From: Gemmatimonadota bacterium
Lineage (GTDB): Bacteria; Gemmatimonadota; Gemmatimonadetes; Longimicrobiales; Gaopeijiaceae
NCBI GenBank assembly: GCA_022822425.1
Contig: JAJEBS010000247.1
Coordinates: 1 to 64,000, forward strand
DNA: 64,000 nucleotides
Direction of reading: 5' to 3'
Position numbers and translations under genes: made by a program. Of the stretch, positions 1-10,399 are shown piece by piece (the first letter of the stretch is position 1; every line of letters starts with the position of its first letter). The notes beneath the pieces were generated by a model. The model saw only the letters and a program-made list of their open reading frames with translations, searched no databases and was not told the origin of the DNA.

Positions 1-96
1 CCCAACTGCGTGGACTGCAAGGCGACCGACGTGCTCGGGCCGCGCTGGACGCCGAGAGAAGGGGGCAGCGGGCCGGCCTACCGCCGGATGTAGGTC

Positions 97-1305
97 GTGA
101 GATCCCCAGTGGTCCGCTCCCGCCTCGCGCTCGTGCCCGCGCTCGCGCTCGGCGCCGCGACGGCATGCGCGGACCGGGAACCGGAAGCCGCCATCGAGGT
201 CGACAGCGCCGGCGTCCGGATCGTGGAGAGCCGGGCCCCGGCGTGGCCGCCCGGGACGGAGTGGAGCGTGAATCCGGAGCCCGTCTTCCGGCTGGGCGAC
301 GCCGGGGACGATCCCTCCTCCAGCTTCTTCCGGATTCTCGATGTCGCGCTGCTCGCCGGCGGGGAGGTCATCGTGGTGGATGGCGGGTCCGCCGAAGTGC
401 GCCGCTACGACGCGGCGGGCCGTCACCTGTGGAGCACCGGCGGACGGGGCGAGGGGCCGGGAGAGTTCCGCAGCCCACGCTACCTGGGGCGGCGGGAGGA
501 CGGTGCGTTCCTGATCTGGGACCGAGCGCTCTCTCGCGTGTCCGCCATCGGGCAGAACGGAGACCGGCTCGGTACCGAGCGCCGGTCCGGTCCGGACGGA
601 TCCCCGCTGGTGGCTTTCGACCTTTTCGACGACGGCGCCTGGCTGGTCGCCTTCCCGGTCGTGAGGCAGGCGCCCGAGCGAGGCACCACGTGGACCGACA
701 GCGTCCGGCTGGGACGCTACGATCCGGTGCTGGAGGACGATGTCCGGCTGGCCACGGTCCCCGGCCAGCGATGGGTGTGGACCGGCCAATCCATGCTGCC
801 GGTGCCGTTCAGTCCAAGACCGCTGCGGGTGGCCCTGGGCGATCGCCTCGTCGTGGGCAGCGGGCCGGATCCGCAGGTTGTGGTCCACGATGCCGGCGGT
901 TCGCTGGTGGCCCGGTACCGCCTGGCGCGCGCGCGGGAGCCGGTGTCGGAAGCTGATGTCGGGCGGGTGATCGAGAGTCTCGTCGAGATCGGCCAGGGGC
1001 CCGAGGCGGTGTGGCGGCAATGGCGGGACGAGATGGAGGTTCCGGCGCACGAGCCGGCGTTTGACCGGCTGCTTGCGGACGGCGATGGCAACCTGTGGGC
1101 ACGGCGATTCACGGCCGACCCGCTCTCGCGCGAGCCCCCGTCGTGGGACGTATTCGACCCGGCAGGGACCTGGCTTGGCGTGGTTGCGACGCCGGGCGGC
1201 ATGACGGTGACCGCCATCCGTGACGGCCTCGTGGCGGGGGTATACCGGGATGAGCTGGGCGTCGAGTACGTCAGCGTGCATCGCCTGGAGATGGGCGGAC
1301 GCTGA
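97..1305 (+). CDS. 6-bladed beta-propeller (NHL-like) lipoprotein
   Basis: 402-aa ORF; lipobox-like GAATAC; DSAGVRIVES start and 'GRGEGPGEFRSPRYLGRREDG' propeller motif shared with the other propeller proteins in the window. Confidence 0.85.
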   Translation: MRSPVVRSRLALVPALALGAATACADREPEAAIEVDSAGVRIVESRAPAWPPGTEWSVNPEPVFRLGDAGDDPSSSFFRILDVALLAGGEVIVVDGGSAEVRRYDAAGRHLWSTGGRGEGPGEFRSPRYLGRREDGAFLIWDRALSRVSAIGQNGDRLGTERRSGPDGSPLVAFDLFDDGAWLVAFPVVRQAPERGTTWTDSVRLGRYDPVLEDDVRLATVPGQRWVWTGQSMLPVPFSPRPLRVALGDRLVVGSGPDPQVVVHDAGGSLVARYRLARAREPVSEADVGRVIESLVEIGQGPEAVWRQWRDEMEVPAHEPAFDRLLADGDGNLWARRFTADPLSREPPSWDVFDPAGTWLGVVATPGGMTVTAIRDGLVAGVYRDELGVEYVSVHRLEMGGR

Positions 1306-1316
1306 TTCGGAGCGGT

Positions 1317-2117
1317 CTACTCGTCCAGAATGCTCACCTTCACCCCGGCCGCCGTTCGCACCAGGGCGGGCATGATGGCCGGGATGTCGCGCGTCCGGTA
1401 ATGTGCCAGCACCGCGTCCGCCGTGGAAAACGCGCTCAGCTGCTCCAGCGTGCGAATGGTGGGGAAGATCATCGGGAGCTGCCCCGCGCGGTGCCGGTCG
1501 AGCGCGTCGCCGGGGGAAAGCCAGAGCGAGTCGGTCATCTCGCGCGGGTCGGGGGCCGAGCGCGACCCCGGCGGCGCAAGCGCCGCGAAGAAGCGGGTGT
1601 CGTAGCGACGCGTCTCGGCCTCGGGGGTGATCCAGTGGGCGATGTATTCGAGGGCGGCCCCGTCGATGCCCACGCCCAGGTCGTCCAGGACCTCGGCGAA
1701 TCCCGTGGCGCCCGCCAAGAGGTGCTCGCGCAGGCGAATCAGGTGCGCGCGGCCCGACGTCGTGTCCGGCAGGAATCGCCCTCCTGGCCGGGCGACCAGC
1801 ACCGTTGCTTCCTCGAAGGCCTCGCGCGCGGCGGCCAGATAGTACGCGATGGCGGGCGGATCCCCGCCGGGAAGGGTGAGTCGGTCGGCCGCCTCCGCCG
1901 GCGTGAGCCGCTCCAGGCGCATGACGAGCGCGGGATCGGCGTCCTGCGCATCCACCCGCCCCCCGGGAAAGACGTAGGCCCCGGGCACGAATCCGGCGGA
2001 GCGGTTGCGCCGCATCAGCAGGAGCTGGAAGCCCTGCCCGTGCTCGCGCAGCAGGACGACGGTCGCGGCCGGATGTGGCACCACGCCGGAGGGCGGCAGG
2101 CGTTCAAACCGGTCCAT
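1317..2117 (-). CDS. NUDIX hydrolase (NUDT19-like spacing)
   Basis: MDRFERLPPSGVVPHPAATVVLL...FVPGAYVFPGGRVD...AAAREAFEEATVLVA; lies in the C-terminal part of the 1317..3701 ORF; its start overlaps the upstream stop (TGATG). Confidence 0.85.
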   Translation of the reverse strand: MDRFERLPPSGVVPHPAATVVLLREHGQGFQLLLMRRNRSAGFVPGAYVFPGGRVDAQDADPALVMRLERLTPAEAADRLTLPGGDPPAIAYYLAAAREAFEEATVLVARPGGRFLPDTTSGRAHLIRLREHLLAGATGFAEVLDDLGVGIDGAALEYIAHWITPEAETRRYDTRFFAALAPPGSRSAPDPREMTDSLWLSPGDALDRHRAGQLPMIFPTIRTLEQLSAFSTADAVLAHYRTRDIPAIMPALVRTAAGVKVSILDE

Positions 2118-3691
2118 CAGCGCCCCACCGCCATCCCGTCCTTGCGCGGGTCCGACCCCGCCGCCCAACCCCGCTCCAGCCGCATCACCGCCTGTCCTCC
2201 CCCGAAGGAGGTAAGCGACGGATCGATCACGCGATGGCCCATGAGGGCAAGCGCGACCTCCGTTGTGCGGCCCAATCCCTCGACCGCGACATCCCGTCCG
2301 GCCGTGTGGCGAAAGCGGGGGGCCTCGATGGCGGCCTGCAGCTCCATGCCGAAGACGAGGAGGTTGAGCAGCACCTGAACGTGTCCCTGGGGTTGCATGG
2401 AGCCGCCCATGACACCGAACGCCAGCCACGGTTCCCCGCCGCGGGTGACGAACGCCGGGATGATGGTGTGCAGCGGCTTCTTGCGGGGCGCGACCTGGTT
2501 CGGATGCCCTTCCTCGAAGGTGAAGCAGGCGCCGCGGTTCTGGAGGGCAAACCCGGTTCCCGGGATCACCACGCCGGAGCCGAAGCCTTCGTAGAGGCTG
2601 TTGATGAACGACACCATGTTGCCGTGCTCGTCCGCCGTGCACAGGTAGATGGTCTCGCTCTCCGGGACCACCGCGCCCGGGTCCACCCGGTCGGCGGCCG
2701 CGCGCCGGTTCAGCAGCGCCCGGCGGGAGTTCACATGGTCGTCGGCGAGCAGTGCCCGAGGCGGGATCCGCATATGGTCCGGGTCGCCCACATGGCCCGC
2801 GAAGTCGGCGAAGGCCAGCTTCTTGGCCTCGATGAGATGATGCAGGTACGCCGGGCTGTTGTGACCCATGACGCCGAGATCGAATCCTTCGAGGATGCGG
2901 AGCATCTCGAGCGCGGCGATCCCCTGCCCGGCCGGCGGAAGTTCCCAGAGGGTGTGCCCCGCGAAATCGGTGGAGAGCGGCGTCACCCAGCGCACCTCGT
3001 GGCCAGCGAGGTCCTCGCGCGTCAGGAAGCCGCCCAACCCCTCCAGCCCCTCGACCAGCCGCCGGCCCAGGGCGCCTGTATAGAAGGCCTCCGCCCCCCC
3101 GCGCGCGACCAGGCGGAGGCTCGCGGCCAGGTCCGGCGACCGAAACCACTCCCCGGCGCGCGGGGCGCGCCGCCCCCCGACCAGGCAGGTGGCCGCGGCC
3201 CCGGGGTCGGCGCGCAGCTTGTCGGCCGCGGCGGCCCACTGCCCCGCGATGATGGGGGTGACCGGGAAGCCCTCCTCCGCCACCCGGATGGCCGGCGCGA
3301 GCACCTCCGCGAAAGTCATCCTCCCGAACCTCTCCAGCAGGGCCGCCCATCCCGCGACCGCGCCCGGCACCGTCACCGATCCGGGCCCGCTCGCGGGCAC
3401 GTCCCCCAGCCCCGCGGCCGCGAGCGCCTCGCGCGACATGCCCGACCCCGACCGTCCGCTCGAGTCGAGCCCCGCCAGCCGGCCCTCCTCCGCCGACCAC
3501 AGCAGCGCGAACATGTCGCCGCCCATCCCCGTCATGTGCGGCTCGACCACGTTCAGCATCGCCGCGGCGGCGACGGCCGCGTCGACCGCATTCCCGCCCC
3601 GCTCCATAACCGAGACCGCCGCCCGGCTGGCCAGCGGCTGACTGGTGGCGGCGGCGCTCCTGGGCGCGTAGACGGTGGATCGTCCGGTCAC
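2117..3691 (-). CDS. ggt: gamma-glutamyltransferase family protein
   Basis: ASRAAVSVMERGGNAVDAAVAAAAMLNVVEPHMTGMGGD...ETIYLCTADEHGNMVSFINSLYEGFGSGVVIPGTG...PRKKPLHTIIPAF; probable GTG start at 3691, since the ORF extends further upstream without family similarity. Confidence 0.88.
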   Translation of the reverse strand: MTGRSTVYAPRSAAATSQPLASRAAVSVMERGGNAVDAAVAAAAMLNVVEPHMTGMGGDMFALLWSAEEGRLAGLDSSGRSGSGMSREALAAAGLGDVPASGPGSVTVPGAVAGWAALLERFGRMTFAEVLAPAIRVAEEGFPVTPIIAGQWAAAADKLRADPGAAATCLVGGRRAPRAGEWFRSPDLAASLRLVARGGAEAFYTGALGRRLVEGLEGLGGFLTREDLAGHEVRWVTPLSTDFAGHTLWELPPAGQGIAALEMLRILEGFDLGVMGHNSPAYLHHLIEAKKLAFADFAGHVGDPDHMRIPPRALLADDHVNSRRALLNRRAAADRVDPGAVVPESETIYLCTADEHGNMVSFINSLYEGFGSGVVIPGTGFALQNRGACFTFEEGHPNQVAPRKKPLHTIIPAFVTRGGEPWLAFGVMGGSMQPQGHVQVLLNLLVFGMELQAAIEAPRFRHTAGRDVAVEGLGRTTEVALALMGHRVIDPSLTSFGGGQAVMRLERGWAAGSDPRKDGMAVGR

Positions 3692-3796
3692 GGCCGTCCA
3701 TTCCGGTTTGAGCGTGGACCCATTCTCCCTCCCCGAGGCTCGGTTCGGCTGGCGCAAACGCGCGTGCCGCGCCAAGCTAGGGGGAGCGAACGGAGC

Positions 3797-3873
3797 CTGC
3801 CAGCCTCCCCGCGTGCGGAACCCCGGTCTGCCAGAATGGCAGTCCCGGCACGCGAGGTCTGCCATTATGTCAG
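3797..3873 (+). promoter_or_regulatory. Three CTGCCA elements at exact 31-bp period upstream of lon; the last two are (near-)palindromes CTGCCAgaaTGGCAG and CTGCCAttaTGTCAG
   Basis: CTGCCA at 3797, 3828 and 3859; GGTCTGCCA repeated at 3825 and 3856; read directly from sequence. Confidence 0.4.
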
Positions 3874-4054
3874 GCCCGATTCGTGCATCTGGGCCCGACA
3901 CCATGCATTTCGTCAACATGCAAGGCGAGCGAACCGCCTGGAAGCCGGGGCATCTGCCTTTCTGACAGGTCAATCGCGCGGCGGCCCGAGGCAGGGCCGG
4001 CTTCGCGGGGCAGACCACCCGTCTCGCCAGGGCTAACGACAAGGAGTCGGATCC

Positions 4055-6595
4055 GTGGGTGAACGATACAGGCTACCCGTCCTTCCGTTGCGGGACACGG
4101 TGGTGTACCCGGGCGTGGCGGTGCCCATCTCGGCCGGTCGACCCGGCACCATAGAGGCCGTTCAGGCTGCCCTCGAGGGAGACCGCAAGCTGCTTGCGGT
4201 GGCCCAGCGGGAGAACGTGGACAAGCCGACCCCCGAGGGGCTGTACGAGGTCGGCACGGTGGTGCGCGTCATTCAGACCCACCGCGTGCGGGCCGGAATC
4301 CAGCTCCTGGTGCAGGGGGACCGGCGGGCCCGGGTCGTCTCCTACGAGAAGCGCGGCAAAGCCATGCTCGCCGCCATCGTCCTGGACCTCGAGAGAATCC
4401 CGCCACGCAGCGAACAGGATCCCGCCTTCCAGGCCCTGGACCGCGAATTGCGCGACCGGGCGGCCGGGTTGGGAACCCGGCGTGGCGTCCCCGCCGAATC
4501 CCTGAACCAGCTCATTCAGGGGGTGGACGAACCGGGTGCGTTCGCGGACCTGGTGGCATTCTACCTCGATTTGCAGACCGCCGAGAAGCAACGGCTGCTG
4601 GAGGTGCTCGACGACGAGGACCGCATGCGTCAGGCGCTTGTGGCCGTGGAGCGCGAGCTGGTGCGGCTCAGCGCGCAGGAGGAAATCCAGGCCCGGGTGC
4701 AGGAGGAGCTGGGCGAGCGCCAGCGCGAGATGCTCCTGCGCGAGCAGATGAAGCAGATCCGGCGCGAGCTGGGCGACGAGGACGAGAAGGCCGAACTGGA
4801 CGATCTGCGCGAACGGATCGAGGCGTTGCGGCTCAACGAAGATGCTCGCGCCGAAGTCCAGCGGGAGCTCAAGCGCCTGGGAAGGACGAATCCCCAGTCG
4901 GCGGAATACCAGGTCATCCGGACCTACCTCGAGTGGATCACGGAACTGCCCTGGGATGATCGCACCGAGGACAAGATCGACCTGGAAGCGGCAGCGGAGG
5001 TGCTCGCCGAAGACCACTACGGGCTGGAGGACGTCAAGGACCGCATCCTCGAGTTCCTGGCCGTGCGCAAGCTGCACGCGGAACGGGCGCCGGACGCGGA
5101 AGAAGTGGAAGACGAGGATGCCGGAGCGGAGGAAGGTCTGCAGGAGGCCGAAGTCGGGGCCGCGCGGAACGGCTCCCGGACCGGGGACGAGCCGGCCGAC
5201 ACGCCGCCCGCGAGCGGCCAGGGGCCAATCCTGCTCTTCGTAGGCCCGCCCGGCGTCGGCAAGACCAGCATCGCGCAGTCCATCGCCCGCGCGATCGGAC
5301 GCAAGTATGTGCGCATCTCGCTGGGCGGCGCGCGCGACGAAGCGGATATCCGGGGCCATCGGCGGACCTACGTGGGCGCCATGCCGGGCCGCATCATCCA
5401 GGGAATGCGCCAGGTGAAGTCGAAGAACCCGGTGTTCCTGCTCGACGAGGTCGACAAGCTGGGCGTCTCCTTCCAGGGGGATCCCAGCGCGGCGTTGCTC
5501 GAAGTGCTGGACCGGGCCCAGAACTGGACCTTCACCGACCACTATCTGGGGATCCCCTTCGACCTGTCGGAGGTGCTGTTCGTCGCGACCGCGAACTACT
5601 GGGACCGCATCCCGCCCCCGCTGCTCGACCGCATGGAGCGGGTCGACTTCAGCGGATACACCGAGCAGGAGAAGCTGGAGATCGCCAGGCGCTACCTGCT
5701 GCCCAGGCAGCTGGAGGAGAACGGCCTGCTCGACGAGGAGATGGAACTGGGCGACGAGGCGATCCTGAACGTGATCAGCGAGTACACGCGCGAGGCAGGC
5801 GTCCGCCAGCTGGAGCGCGAGATCGGAAAGCTGGCGCGCAAGGTGGCGCGCAGGATTGCCGGCGGCGGATGCGAGCAGATGGTCGTTGACCAGGATGTCG
5901 TGCGCGAACTTCTGGGCCGCCCGCGGGTGCACCCCGAGGTGATGGCGGAGGAGGACCGGGTGGGGGTGGCCACCGGCATGTTCTACACACCCACCGGCGG
6001 CGACATCATGTTTGTGGAGGCCAGCGTCATGCCGGGGAACGGGAAGCTGGTGCTCACCGGGCAGCTGGGCGACGTGATGAAGGAATCGGGGCGGGCGGCG
6101 CTGACCTATGCCCGCAGCCATCACAAGAGCCTCGGGATGTCGGTCGAGGACGTGCTGGACAAGGAAGTGCACATCCACGTGCCCGCGGGCGCGGTGCCGA
6201 AGGACGGTCCCTCGGCGGGGATCACGATGGCGACCGCCCTGATCTCGGCGCTTTCGGGACGGCCGGTAAGGCGTGACGTGGCCATGACCGGCGAACTGAC
6301 GCTGACGGGCAGGGTGCTCCCCATCGGCGGCCTGAAGGAGAAGATCCTGGGCGCCGTGCGCGCCGGCATCCAGGAGATCGTGCTCCCCGCCGACAACCAC
6401 GCCGACCTCGAAGACCTCTCCGACGAGGTGCGCGCCGACCTGGTTCTGCACCTGGTCGACGGCCTCGACGACGTCACCCGGGTGGCGTTCGCGGGCGGAC
6501 TGGCACCCGAAGCGGATCCGGTCGAGGCCGCCGACCCGATGGCGCTGCTCACCTCCGGCGGCTCGTCCTCCGCGCCCGAGGTCGCGACGCACTGA
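4055..6595 (+). CDS. lon: ATP-dependent protease Lon
   Basis: [15 protein letters not shown]-domain; [24 protein letters not shown] Walker [27 protein letters not shown] with catalytic Ser. Confidence 0.98.
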   Translation: MGERYRLPVLPLRDTVVYPGVAVPISAGRPGTIEAVQAALEGDRKLLAVAQRENVDKPTPEGLYEVGTVVRVIQTHRVRAGIQLLVQGDRRARVVSYEKRGKAMLAAIVLDLERIPPRSEQDPAFQALDRELRDRAAGLGTRRGVPAESLNQLIQGVDEPGAFADLVAFYLDLQTAEKQRLLEVLDDEDRMRQALVAVERELVRLSAQEEIQARVQEELGERQREMLLREQMKQIRRELGDEDEKAELDDLRERIEALRLNEDARAEVQRELKRLGRTNPQSAEYQVIRTYLEWITELPWDDRTEDKIDLEAAAEVLAEDHYGLEDVKDRILEFLAVRKLHAERAPDAEEVEDEDAGAEEGLQEAEVGAARNGSRTGDEPADTPPASGQGPILLFVGPPGVGKTSIAQSIARAIGRKYVRISLGGARDEADIRGHRRTYVGAMPGRIIQGMRQVKSKNPVFLLDEVDKLGVSFQGDPSAALLEVLDRAQNWTFTDHYLGIPFDLSEVLFVATANYWDRIPPPLLDRMERVDFSGYTEQEKLEIARRYLLPRQLEENGLLDEEMELGDEAILNVISEYTREAGVRQLEREIGKLARKVARRIAGGGCEQMVVDQDVVRELLGRPRVHPEVMAEEDRVGVATGMFYTPTGGDIMFVEASVMPGNGKLVLTGQLGDVMKESGRAALTYARSHHKSLGMSVEDVLDKEVHIHVPAGAVPKDGPSAGITMATALISALSGRPVRRDVAMTGELTLTGRVLPIGGLKEKILGAVRAGIQEIVLPADNHADLEDLSDEVRADLVLHLVDGLDDVTRVAFAGGLAPEADPVEAADPMALLTSGGSSSAPEVATH

Positions 6596-6627
6596 CCTCG
6601 CCGACCCTCGAGGTCGCGCCCGGCGCC

Positions 6628-7728
6628 GTGATGGGGCGGCACCACGGGCGGCCGGCGGCCCGTCACTTCGGACGGCCCGACCTGGAGTACCGGGCCGCCG
6701 TGGGCTCCGCGGCCGTCCTCGATCGCTCGCACCGCAGCCGGCTGGCGGTCTCGGGGCGGGCGCCCGTGCGCATGCTGGGCGGCGTGCTCACCAACAGCGT
6801 CCCGCCACCCCCCGAGCCGACCCCCTCCGGGCTGCTCGCCGGGCGTACGGCCTACAGCGCCGTGCTCATCCCCAAGGGGCGCATGGTCACCGACCTGGTG
6901 GTCGCCTGGAGGGGCACCCGCGAGGACCGCCACGGCCTCTGGCTGCACCTGCCGGCCGCCGGGCATGCACCCCTCGTCGCCCATCTGCGCAAGTTCCTGC
7001 CGCCCCGGTTCGCCTTCGTCGACGACGTCACCGACGCGACCGGCACCGTCACCGTCACCGGTCCGGACGCGGCCGGGATGGTGGAGGCCGCCCTCGGGGT
7101 CGCCTCAGGCGAGGTCGCGGCGCTCGACGAGGACGGCTGCCTCATTACCGGTCGGCCGCCGGACGGCCTCCTGGTCGCGCGGCTCGCCGAGGTCCGTTTG
7201 CCAGCCTTCGACATTCTGGGTGACCGGGCCGCGCTCGCACGGCTGGGTGCCGAGCTGGTTCGCCTGGGCGCGGCGCCGACCGGCATGGGCGTCTTCGAGA
7301 CGCTGCGCATCGAGGCGGGGCGGCCCGAGTTCGGCCTCGACATGGACGAACGCACCATCCCCACGGAAGCGGGCATCGACGCGCGCGCCATCGACCACGC
7401 CAAGGGCTGCTATACCGGACAGGAAGTGATCGTGCGCATCCGCGATCGCGGCCACGTCAACCGTCATCTGCGGGGCCTCCTGCTCGGCGATGTGCCCACT
7501 CCGGCGCCGGCGACTCCCCTGTACTCGGGTACGCAGGCCAAACCGGTCGGGCAGGTGACCAGCGCGGCCCTGTCGCCCGCCTTCGGGCAGACCATCGCGC
7601 TGGGTTTCGTGCGCCGGGAGGTCGTCCCGCCCGCCGAGCTTCGGCTGGGGGGCCCGGACGGGGCGCCGGTGGGGGTGCGGGCGCTCGGGGAAGGCGGCTG
7701 GGAGCTTCAGCCGGGTGATCTGAGCTGA
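6628..7728 (+). CDS. ygfZ: YgfZ/GcvT-like folate-binding protein
   Basis: [26 protein letters not shown] matches the K-x-C-Y-x-G-Q-E signature of YgfZ. Confidence 0.88.
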   Translation: MMGRHHGRPAARHFGRPDLEYRAAVGSAAVLDRSHRSRLAVSGRAPVRMLGGVLTNSVPPPPEPTPSGLLAGRTAYSAVLIPKGRMVTDLVVAWRGTREDRHGLWLHLPAAGHAPLVAHLRKFLPPRFAFVDDVTDATGTVTVTGPDAAGMVEAALGVASGEVAALDEDGCLITGRPPDGLLVARLAEVRLPAFDILGDRAALARLGAELVRLGAAPTGMGVFETLRIEAGRPEFGLDMDERTIPTEAGIDARAIDHAKGCYTGQEVIVRIRDRGHVNRHLRGLLLGDVPTPAPATPLYSGTQAKPVGQVTSAALSPAFGQTIALGFVRREVVPPAELRLGGPDGAPVGVRALGEGGWELQPGDLS

Positions 7729-7753
7729 GGGGGCGGGCACCCCTCGAACGCGG

Positions 7754-8791
7754 TCAGCCGTCCCGCGAGGCCTTGAAGTGGTCCACGATCAGCCCACCGT
7801 GGAAGCGCCCGTTCTCGATGAAGATCTTGTTGGCGTCGTAGCCCGCGGCGAGCACTCCCGCGATGTAGATGCCGGGCGTGTTGGTCTCCATGGTGGCGCG
7901 GTCGTGACGGGGAATACCGGTTTCCCCATCGATTCTGACGCCCACGCTCTTCAGCAGCAGCGGTGAAGCCCGCCAGCCGGTCATGGCGAAGACCCAGTCG
8001 TTGGCGAGTTCGGTGACTTCGCCCGTCTGCAGATGCTCGAGTACAACGCTGCGTTGCCGGATCTCCGCGACCCGTGTCGTGAAATGGGTCGCGATCTCCC
8101 CGAACCTGATCCGGTTGGTGATGTCCGGAACCACCCACGGCTTCACGCCCTGGTCTATGCCGTCGAAGATGTGGACCAGCGTAACCCGTGCATGGGCCCG
8201 GAAGAGCTCCAGCGCGGCCTCCACCGCGGAGTTCCGCCCCCCCACCACGAGAACGTCCTGGTCGTAGTAGGGATCGGGCTCCCTGTAGTAGTGGTGCACC
8301 TTGGGCAGGTCCTCTCCCGGAACGCCCAGGTAGTTGGGCTCATGGAAGCTGCCGGTGGCGATCACCACGGCGCGCGCGCGGTGGCTTGCCCGGGCACCGT
8401 CACGGCGGCGCGTACGCAGCAGGAAGTCGCCCCTGCGGCCCTCGATCGCCATGACCTCTTCATGCTGGCGCACATCCAGCCCGAAATGCCGCACGACCCG
8501 GCGGTAGTAGACGAGCGCATCGCGGCGCGACGGCTTGCCGGAAGCCAGAATGAAGGGCACACCCTCGATCTCCAGCTTCTCCGCCGTGGAGAAGAAGGTC
8601 ATGTAGGGCGGATAGTGGACGATCGATTCGGTGATGAACCCGCGGTCGAACGCGATGGCCGAGACCCCTCCGACCCTGGCCGCGCTCGCCGCCGCCAGGC
8701 CGCAGGGCCCCGCACCCACAATCGCCAGGTCGACGGGTTCGCCTGCGCTGGCCATCCCGCCTCCGGCGGAAAGCGCTTCCATATCGGACAT
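7754..8791 (-). CDS. ypdA: YpdA-family putative bacillithiol disulfide reductase
   Basis: VDLAIVGAGPCGLAAASAARVGGVSAIAFDRGFITESIVHYPPYMTFFSTAEKLEIEGVPF FAD-binding region; VLVVGGRNSAVEAALEL NAD(P)-binding motif. Confidence 0.85.
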   Translation of the reverse strand: MSDMEALSAGGGMASAGEPVDLAIVGAGPCGLAAASAARVGGVSAIAFDRGFITESIVHYPPYMTFFSTAEKLEIEGVPFILASGKPSRRDALVYYRRVVRHFGLDVRQHEEVMAIEGRRGDFLLRTRRRDGARASHRARAVVIATGSFHEPNYLGVPGEDLPKVHHYYREPDPYYDQDVLVVGGRNSAVEAALELFRAHARVTLVHIFDGIDQGVKPWVVPDITNRIRFGEIATHFTTRVAEIRQRSVVLEHLQTGEVTELANDWVFAMTGWRASPLLLKSVGVRIDGETGIPRHDRATMETNTPGIYIAGVLAAGYDANKIFIENGRFHGGLIVDHFKASRDG

Positions 8792-8833
8792 CTTCCTTGC
8801 GTCGTCGGTTTTCGCGGCGCCGACCCGAGAAAC

Positions 8834-8869
8834 ATCTACGCTCTGAACCTACTAATCTATGCTCCGAAC
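8834..8869. repeat. 15-bp imperfect direct repeat (ATCTAYGCTCYGAAC x2, 21-bp period) in the divergent ypdA/luxE-like intergenic region
   Basis: 8834 ATCTACGCTCTGAAC and 8855 ATCTATGCTCCGAAC; 13/15 identical. Confidence 0.55.
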
Positions 8870-9023
8870 CCGGAACTCCAGAGGCGTATGTCCTCCCGGA
8901 CATGCACGGGTTGGTGCCCGGGACGCCTGCGCGCCATCCCGCGGATGGACACCCGCGCGGGAACGCCGCTCGGGCTGGAGCGTACCGATGGAGCACCTGC
9001 CACATCCTCAGGGAGCGTCGAAG

Positions 9024-9296
9024 ATGGCACAGGCCGAAGCGGAGGCGCGCAGAGCTGTAAATCGACTGCGGCGGGCGCTGGAGAAGGCGCACCGGGAAAT
9101 CGATGCGCTGGAAGGGGCGCTCGCCAGAGCGGAGGGCGATGACTTCCCCGGGCACGCATACGAGGAAGCCCGGGGGCGGCTCAGCCAGGTGGTGGAATTC
9201 GTGGACGATGAGTCGCGCCGGCTGCAACACAAGATCCTCGTGGCGGGAGGCCTGGAGCCCGGACGAATTCGGCGTGCCTCCGCCCGGAATGGATGA
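9024..9296 (+). CDS. Small predicted coiled-coil protein (90 aa), first gene of the luxE/luxC-like operon
   Basis: MAQAEAEARRAVNRLRRALEKAHREIDALEGALARAEG...; stop overlaps the next start (ATGA at 9293-9296). Confidence 0.65.
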   Translation: MAQAEAEARRAVNRLRRALEKAHREIDALEGALARAEGDDFPGHAYEEARGRLSQVVEFVDDESRRLQHKILVAGGLEPGRIRRASARNG

Positions 9297-10399
9297 ACGG
9301 CACCCGCCTCCGTGACGATCTGATCGGCGTCATGGGAGCGGGGGTCGGCACGCCCCTGTCCGACGCGGATTTCGACGACCTCGCACGCCGGGCGTCCGCA
9401 CACCAGTGCGAGCGCAACCCGGCATTCGCCCGCTTCTGCGAGGCGCGCGGCGTTCAGCCGGGCTCGTGGTCCTCGTGGCGGGACCTGCCGCCGGTGCCCG
9501 CGCGCGCATTCCGGGAGCGCGGCCTCGTCTCCCGGGGGCCGGCGCAGGCCGTTTTCCGCACCAGCGGCACCACAGGCGGCGGGGCGGAGCGCGGAGAACA
9601 TCGCGTCCCGGACCTGTCGCTCTACCACGCCTCGCTGCTCCCCAACTTCGAGGCACATCTGCTTCCCGATGGCGCGCGCCTGCCGATGCTCTCGCTCATC
9701 CCGCCTCCGTGCGAAGTTCCGGATTCCTCGCTCAGCCACATGATCGGCGTCGTGGAAGCCGAACTGGCGCCCGGGACCCGCTATTTCGTGGACAGGGACG
9801 GCAGGCTGGACGAGCACCGGTTGCGATCCGCCCTTGGCGACGCAGAGGGCGCGCGCGATCCGGTACTGGTGGTGGGCACCGCCTTCGCGTTCGTCCACCT
9901 GCTGGATGCCCTGGCGAGGGAGAGCACCCGCTTTCGGTTGCCGGGCGGCTCGCGGGTGATGGAGACCGGGGGGTTCAAGGGACGCAGCCGCACCGTTCCG
10001 AGGGAGGAACTCTACGCGGCCATCGACAGCCGACTCGGCATTCCGTCGGACCGGATCGTGAACGAGTACGGCATGACGGAGCTGCTCTCCCAGTTCTACG
10101 AGCCCGTGCTCACGGGGGGAGCGCGTCTGCACCATCCCCCGCCGTGGGTGCGTACGCGCGTGCTCGACCCGGCGACGCTGGAGCCGCTTCCTCCCGGCCG
10201 CGTGGGGCTGTTGTGCCACTTCGACCTCGCCAACCTGGGCTCCGTCTGCTGCGTTCTCACCGAGGACCTGGGCGTAGAGCCCCCGGAGGCGGAGGGACAC
10301 GGTTTCCGCGTGCTGGGCCGGAACCCCGGCGCGGAGCCGCGCGGCTGCTCGCTGGCGATGGACGACCTGATGACCGCCCTCCGCGGCCCGGCATGGTGA
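9293..10399 (+). CDS. LuxE-like acyl-protein synthetase / adenylate-forming enzyme
   Basis: PVPARAFRERGLVSRGPAQAVFRTSGTTGGG; SLIPPPCEVPDSSLSHMIG; NEYGMTELLSQFYEP; C-terminal PRGCSLAMDDL containing the putative acyl-accepting Cys. Confidence 0.85.
   Translation: MNGTRLRDDLIGVMGAGVGTPLSDADFDDLARRASAHQCERNPAFARFCEARGVQPGSWSSWRDLPPVPARAFRERGLVSRGPAQAVFRTSGTTGGGAERGEHRVPDLSLYHASLLPNFEAHLLPDGARLPMLSLIPPPCEVPDSSLSHMIGVVEAELAPGTRYFVDRDGRLDEHRLRSALGDAEGARDPVLVVGTAFAFVHLLDALARESTRFRLPGGSRVMETGGFKGRSRTVPREELYAAIDSRLGIPSDRIVNEYGMTELLSQFYEPVLTGGARLHHPPPWVRTRVLDPATLEPLPPGRVGLLCHFDLANLGSVCCVLTEDLGVEPPEAEGHGFRVLGRNPGAEPRGCSLAMDDLMTALRGPAW

Noticed and set aside
1317-3701. 794-aa minus-strand ORF read as a single NUDIX fusion protein
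   Set aside because: The N-terminal half is an out-of-frame shadow of the gamma-glutamyltransferase; only the C-terminal 266 aa are the NUDIX gene, starting at 2117.
4073-6592. Long minus-strand ORF (839 aa) opposite lon, and similar long antisense ORFs at 12240..14561, 28892..31735, 38120..40921 and 45552..48026
   Set aside because: Shadow ORFs: each sits over a well-supported gene with conserved motifs, has an Arg/His/Gly-rich composition typical of high-GC antisense frames, and shows no recognisable domain.
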